A stretch of DNA of 8,908 nt, from the NCBI GenBank assembly GCA_013695885.1, contig JACCZP010000245.1, forward strand, positions 1 through 8,908, written 5' to 3'. This document shows positions 6,348-8,908 of the stretch, in pieces. The position numbers were made by a program, and so were the translations under genes. A model generated the notes under the pieces. It ran no database searches. It saw nothing but the letters and a program-made list of their open reading frames with translations, and was not told the origin of the DNA. Origin of the DNA: Thermoleophilaceae bacterium. Its GTDB lineage: Bacteria; Actinomycetota; Thermoleophilia; Solirubrobacterales; Thermoleophilaceae. Every line of letters starts with the position of its first letter. Positions within the stretch are counted from its first letter, which is position 1.

Positions 6348-6776
6348 CTACCCGCGCCTCGACCGGCCGGAGCCCTTGCGGCCACGCGCCGGGGCCGCGG
6401 CCCGAGCTCCCGCGTCGCCGCCCGCGCCTCCCTCGCGCGCCTTGCGCCGCGTGTAGCGCCGGTAGCGCCACAGGTCGGTGTAGTAGGCCGCCAGCACGTA
6501 GACCGGGAACGCGACGCCGGTGGCGAGCACGATGTCGATCGTCCGGCCCTCGAAGAGAAAGTAGGCGATGACCAGGAAGAGCGCCGCGGCCAGGGCCGCG
6601 CGGCCGATCGCCGAGCGCCAGGACGGCGGGCGCCCGAGGCGCTCCTCGCGCCGCTCCTTTGCCACCTCGCGCCGGTCCTCCTTGGTCACCGGACGGCGGG
6701 AGCGGGTGGGCCTTTCGACGGTCCCGGCCTGGGTCCCCCGGTGCTTTCGCTTGCGCTTCTTCTTGGTCTGGGCCAT
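6348..6776 (-). CDS. Small two-helix membrane protein with basic tails, function unknown
   Basis: I do not recognise the family. The 142 residues fall into three parts. Residues 1-55 are strongly basic and hydrophilic (MAQTKKKRKRKHRG at the start) and include an Arg/Glu-rich likely helix TKEDRREVAKERREERLG. Two hydrophobic segments follow, about 57-75 (IGRAALAAALFLVIAYFLF) and about 79-98 (IDIVLATGVAFPVYVLAAYY), separated by a very short loop. The tail (about 103-142) is again rich in Arg, Lys, Ala and Gly. By the positive-inside rule both ends should be cytosolic, with a helical hairpin in the membrane. The basic tails could contact RNA, ribosomes or acidic lipids; this is inference. The ATG shares one base with the stop of the ftcD-like gene (TGATG), a classic coupled start that supports the choice. 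Confidence 0.82.
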   Translation of the reverse strand: MAQTKKKRKRKHRGTQAGTVERPTRSRRPVTKEDRREVAKERREERLGRPPSWRSAIGRAALAAALFLVIAYFLFEGRTIDIVLATGVAFPVYVLAAYYTDLWRYRRYTRRKAREGGAGGDAGARAAAPARGRKGSGRSRRG

Positions 6777-7678
6777 CAGCGATCTGAGCGTAGTGCGTTC
6801 TCGATCACGTGCCGGTCGGGGTCGAAGGCGCGCAGGGGCACGTCCGCGGGGAAGCCCTCGAGCGCCGCCGCCGGAGCCAGACCGACCAGCTCGGCCTCGG
6901 CCACCTCGGCCTCGGCGGCCACCGCCTCGACGATCGCGCGCAGGGGCACGGCCCGGTGATCGTGGACGTTCGTGGACACCTGCGCCCGTCCCCGGGCGGG
7001 GAGGTGGAGGCCGATCGCGCGCACGCCGGATAGCCCTCCGCCCGACTCGCGGAGCCCCGCCGCGATGCGGCGGGCGAGGTCGACGTCGTCGGACACGAGG
7101 TCCACGTTGAAGGCAAGCAGCGGCGGGCGGGCCGTGACGAGGACGGCCCCGGCCCGCGGGTGGGCGTGGGACGGGCCGTGGTCGGGACGCAGCTCGCCGC
7201 TCCGGAGACGCTCGGCCAGCCCGGTCGGTCCTCCCCTTCTCAGGTCCGCGCGCTCGCTGTGACGCTCGTCGGTGGCCAGGCGGCCGTAGAGGAAGACGGG
7301 GATCGCCAGCTCCTCGCCGATCAGCGCGGCGGCGGTCAGAGCCTCCGCGCACGCGGCGCCGCGGTCGGCGTCCTCGAGGTAGACGACGGGCGCGACGTCG
7401 AGCGCGCCGACGTGGGGATGGCGCCCCGCGTGCGATCCGAGGTCGATGTGCTCGGCGGCGGCACGCGCCCCGGCCACCAGCGCCGGGGCGATCGCGCCCT
7501 GGCGCGCCGCGAGCGTGAAGACGGCACGACCGTGGTCGGGGTCGACGTGGCGATCGAGCTCGCGCAAAGGCCCGCCGTGAGGGGCGAAGGCGCCCGCGAG
7601 CGCCTCCAGCACCGCGCGGTCGCGGCCCTCGGAGACGTTCGGCACCGCCAGCAGCACCCGGGGGTGCGCGCCGGTCAC
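6776..7678 (-). CDS. ftcD: Glutamate formiminotransferase (FTCD formiminotransferase domain)
   Basis: The family moves a formimino (or formyl) group between glutamate and tetrahydrofolate, normally in histidine breakdown. The protein has 300 residues, corresponding to the formiminotransferase part alone with no cyclodeaminase domain. Motifs: LAVPNVSEGRD (10-20), VDPDHGRAVFTL (45-56), RHPHVGALDVAPVVYL (86-101, with His87 at the catalytic His position of mammalian FTCD), IPVFLYG, the domain linker near DHGPSHAHPRAGAVLVTARPPL (split across 165-186), LAFNVDL, and QVSTNVHDH. The closing AFDPDRHVIE matches the family's C-terminal APFDPKERIIEY pattern. No other hut genes are visible, so the role may be general one-carbon metabolism rather than histidine use. 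The start is GTG 7678, just before VLLAVPNVSEG, with no clear ribosome site. It appears to be first in the minus-strand run, facing away from the tRNA gene. Confidence 0.92.
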   Translation of the reverse strand: MTGAHPRVLLAVPNVSEGRDRAVLEALAGAFAPHGGPLRELDRHVDPDHGRAVFTLAARQGAIAPALVAGARAAAEHIDLGSHAGRHPHVGALDVAPVVYLEDADRGAACAEALTAAALIGEELAIPVFLYGRLATDERHSERADLRRGGPTGLAERLRSGELRPDHGPSHAHPRAGAVLVTARPPLLAFNVDLVSDDVDLARRIAAGLRESGGGLSGVRAIGLHLPARGRAQVSTNVHDHRAVPLRAIVEAVAAEAEVAEAELVGLAPAAALEGFPADVPLRAFDPDRHVIENALRSDR

Positions 7679-7718
7679 GGCCGCGCGTCCGACGGGTCGG
7701 GGGCGTGCTGGGGCGGGA

Positions 7719-7724
7719 TAGGAT
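7719..7724 (+). promoter_or_regulatory. Possible -10 box for the tRNA gene
   Basis: TAGGAT fits the TAnnnT pattern and sits 14 nt before the mature tRNA 5' end, the right distance for a short leader. No good -35 box is seen at the expected 17-18 nt upstream, so this is only a candidate. Confidence 0.3.
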
Positions 7725-7737
7725 TCGAAGGGAGCAC

Positions 7738-7811
7738 GGCTCCGTAGCTCAGCCGGTTAGAGCGCACCACTCATAATGGTGAGGTCGGTGGTTCGAGTCC
7801 ACCCGGAGCTA
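7738..7811 (+). tRNA. tRNA-Met, anticodon CAU (elongator type)
   Basis: A complete 74-nt cloverleaf without encoded CCA. Acceptor stem GGCTCCG/CGGAGCT has seven pairs including a G1-U72 wobble. The D arm is GCTC...GAGC, the anticodon arm CACCA-CTCATAA-TGGTG has CAT at 7772-7774, the variable loop is AGGTC, the T arm is GGTGG-TTCGAGT-CCACC, and the discriminator is A. The anticodon stem lacks the three G-C pairs of initiator tRNA, and the first pair is not mismatched, so this is not tRNA-fMet. The body (start GGCtCCGTAGCTCAG, stem next to CTCATAA) is closer to elongator Met than to the lysidine-modified Ile2 tRNA, though Ile2 cannot be wholly excluded. It lies on the opposite strand to the ftcD-like gene, which begins 59 bp away. 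Confidence 0.95.
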
Positions 7812-7978
7812 CTCAGCATGGCGAGCGCCGTCTCCCTCGCCGGCGTAAGCCGCGAACGCGACGTCGACGACCGTGCTCGTGACGCGCCGGAATGATCTTG
7901 GTGCGGCGCCGCGTTCCCGCCACCGCTACCCGCGGGCCGCCGGCGTCTTGACCGCCGCGGCCTCCATCATCGGCCGGC

Positions 7979-8173
7979 GTGAAGGTCCGCGACGCGATCA
8001 AGGTACTCGAGCACGATGGATGGCGACTCGCGCGCCAGCGCGGTAGCCACCGCCACTTCCGCCACCCGCACAAACCCGGTACCGTGACCGTGGCCGGCAA
8101 GCCGAATGTGGACATCCCGCCGGGGACGCTCAAGAGCATCGAACGCCAGGCCAACCTCGAACTGGAGCCATGA
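7979..8173 (+). CDS. hicA: HicA-type mRNA interferase toxin
   Basis: HicA folds as a small double-stranded-RNA-binding-like domain that cuts mRNA until blocked by HicB. The 64 residues match the YcfA/HicA family over their full length: MKVRDAIKVLEHDGWRL, then the signature RQRGSHRHFRHP with the likely catalytic His24, then KPGTVTVAGKPNVDIPPGTLKSI. The start is GTG 7979; no earlier in-frame start and no clear ribosome site are seen. The stop overlaps the next gene by ATGA, the usual tight toxin-antitoxin coupling. The pair follows the tRNA gene after 167 bp in which I see no convincing gene. Confidence 0.9.
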   Translation: MKVRDAIKVLEHDGWRLARQRGSHRHFRHPHKPGTVTVAGKPNVDIPPGTLKSIERQANLELEP

Positions 8174-8385
8174 GCGAATACACCGTCATCCTCGAGCAGG
8201 GCGAGTCGAGCTGGGGCGCGTGGGTGCCCGACCTGCCCGGCTGCGTCGCGATTGGAGATAGCCGCGGGGAGGTCGAGCAGCTCATCCGCGAGGCCATCGA
8301 CGGGCACGTCGAGAGCCTCCGCGAGAACGGCGAGCCCGTGCCCGCGCCGGCCAGCGCCGCTACAGCCGTCGAGGTTTCGGCCTAG
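8170..8385 (+). CDS. hicB: HicB-type antitoxin, short form
   Basis: HicB binds and neutralises HicA. The 71 residues cover the partial RNase-H-like domain: YTVILEQGESSWGAWVPDLP, GCVAIGDSRGEVEQLIREAI (residues about 25-44) and DGHVESLRENGEPVP. The protein ends shortly after, so the C-terminal ribbon-helix-helix or helix-turn-helix DNA-binding domain of longer HicB proteins is missing. Neutralisation should still be possible, but self-repression of the operon may need another factor. The ATG at 8170 overlaps the hicA stop. The domain is otherwise intact, and the short form is common among related chromosomal pairs. Confidence 0.9.
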   Translation: MSEYTVILEQGESSWGAWVPDLPGCVAIGDSRGEVEQLIREAIDGHVESLRENGEPVPAPASAATAVEVSA

Positions 8386-8499
8386 CCGGGACACGCGCGA
8401 GGCCGTCGAGGGCGATGGCGATCCTCCTCGTCCAGGCGCCCAACCAGCTCCCCCTGCACGAGCTCAGCCCGCGGCCAGCGCGAGCTGCCGTCCTCGGCC

Positions 8500-8803
8500 T
8501 CAGAGCTCTCGCTCGTAGAAGTAGTTGATGGGGCCGTCGGGTCGGCCCTCGCGATTGCTGAAGCCGAGGCGCTCGTAGAGCGCACGCGCGGCGACGTCCT
8601 CCTCGCTCGTTCCCAGGTCCATGTGAGTCGCGCCCCGCCAGCGGGCGAGCGCGATCGCCGCCGGCGAGCAGCTGGCGAACGCGCCCCGCGAGCGCGGCCG
8701 GGCCGGGCGTCGGCTCGTCGAACTCGCGGTTGAAGTCGTGGAGGAGCTTGCCAACCGCCTCTGCGTCGGCGGGCTCGGCCCGCCGGACTACGGCCTCACT
8801 CAC
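8500..8803 (-). pseudogene. GNAT acetyltransferase remnant (internal deletion and frameshift)
   Basis: Two pieces of one GNAT-family N-acetyltransferase lie in different frames. The N-terminal piece from GTG 8803 reads VRRAEPADAEAVGKLLHDFNREFDEP and continues to RVRQLLAGGD, ending near 8665. The C-terminal piece, ending at the TGA at 8500, reads GATHMDLGTSEEDVAARALY and then ERLGFSNREGRPDGPINYFY. In an intact protein of this type roughly 55-65 residues should lie between them, including the central strands and the R/Q-x-x-G-x-G/A acetyl-CoA loop. None of this is present. The junction is therefore a deletion of about 170-190 bp that also shifts the frame, not a single base error. The start still has a good ribosome site. 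The product would be non-functional. Confidence 0.78.
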
Positions 8804-8908
8804 CGGCACCTTCCTCGGGAAGCGTCGCCGCAACCTCGTCAGGCTCGCCGACAGTCCGTCCCGCCCGTCGCTCGACGACGTCCTTGAGGCGACCGAGGCG
8901 GCGGTCCC
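8796..8908 (-). CDS. C-terminal end of an unknown protein (runs off the right edge)
   Basis: An open frame enters at the right edge (codons in phase with 8906) and stops at TGA 8798-8796. The visible 36 residues begin DRRLGRLKDVVERRAGRTVG and end in an acidic tail, EVAATLPEEGAGE. Third positions are mostly G or C, as in the real genes here. The stop overlaps the GNAT start by 8 nt, the spacing expected of neighbouring genes in one operon. There is too little sequence to name a family, and chance openness over 110 bp of such GC-rich DNA is possible. Confidence 0.4.
   Translation of the reverse strand, partial: DRRLGRLKDVVERRAGRTVGEPDEVAATLPEEGAGE
8810..8816 (-). promoter_or_regulatory. Shine-Dalgarno site of the GNAT remnant
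   Basis: The minus strand reads GAGGAAGG just 5 nt before the GTG at 8803. It supports that codon as the original start of the broken acetyltransferase gene. It lies inside the 3' end of the preceding partial gene. Confidence 0.55.

Noticed and set aside
7790..7811. The tRNA 3' end as an integration (att) site for an element carrying hicAB.
   Set aside because: No second copy of the tRNA 3' end, integrase or other element gene is visible in the window.
7818..7895. A 25-codon plus-strand frame right after the tRNA.
   Set aside because: No ribosome site and no recognisable protein; this length is expected by chance in GC-rich DNA.
7809..7934. Minus-strand coding-looking fragment (ending near VVDVAFAAYAGEGDG) just after the tRNA.
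   Set aside because: Its stop lies inside the tRNA gene, it is broken by a stop upstream, and I see no recognisable family. At best it is an old gene remnant.
7948..7970. TTGACC plus CATCAT as a promoter for hicA.
   Set aside because: The two boxes are only 11 nt apart, too close for a sigma-70-type promoter, and the -10 match is poor.

Overview
The window is very GC-rich, and its genes have strongly G/C-biased third codon positions and frequent GTG starts. These traits, with the short HicAB pair and the NifU-MnmA fusion, point to a high-GC actinobacterium. A lineage near Thermoleophilia/Solirubrobacterales is my best guess, but it is an inference from gene style and not proven here.

Most of the window (positions 7678 down to 1) is one co-directional minus-strand run of housekeeping genes. 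In transcription order these are: a glutamate formiminotransferase-like protein (ftcD family); a 142-residue two-helix membrane protein with very basic tails; a glyoxalase-II-type metallo-beta-lactamase hydrolase; histidyl-tRNA synthetase (hisS); aspartyl-tRNA synthetase (aspS); a structured RNA that folds like 6S RNA; a fusion of an IscU/NifU-like scaffold domain with the tRNA 2-thiouridylase MnmA; a degenerate RsbW/SpoIIAB-like ATPase; and the start of a GAF-domain protein that runs off the left edge. Several junctions are tight: TGATG between ftcD and the membrane gene, GTGA between hisS and aspS, 11 nt of overlap between mnmA and the ATPase gene, and short gaps elsewhere. One or two operons with translational coupling are likely. 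The common theme of the core is tRNA charging and tRNA wobble modification. The AspRS carries the His typical of non-discriminating enzymes, which suggests tRNA-dependent Asn formation.

The right end is different. On the plus strand there is a tRNA-Met(CAU), then a 167-bp stretch with no convincing gene, then a compact HicA toxin/HicB antitoxin pair overlapping by ATGA. Back on the minus strand there is the C-terminal tail of an unknown gene overlapping the start of a GNAT acetyltransferase. The GNAT gene has lost its central acetyl-CoA-binding part and changed frame, so it is a pseudogene. This end looks like a small accessory or decaying patch beside a tRNA gene.

The observations most worth following up are the NifU-MnmA fusion that lacks the third scaffold cysteine and the 6S-like RNA between aspS and mnmA.
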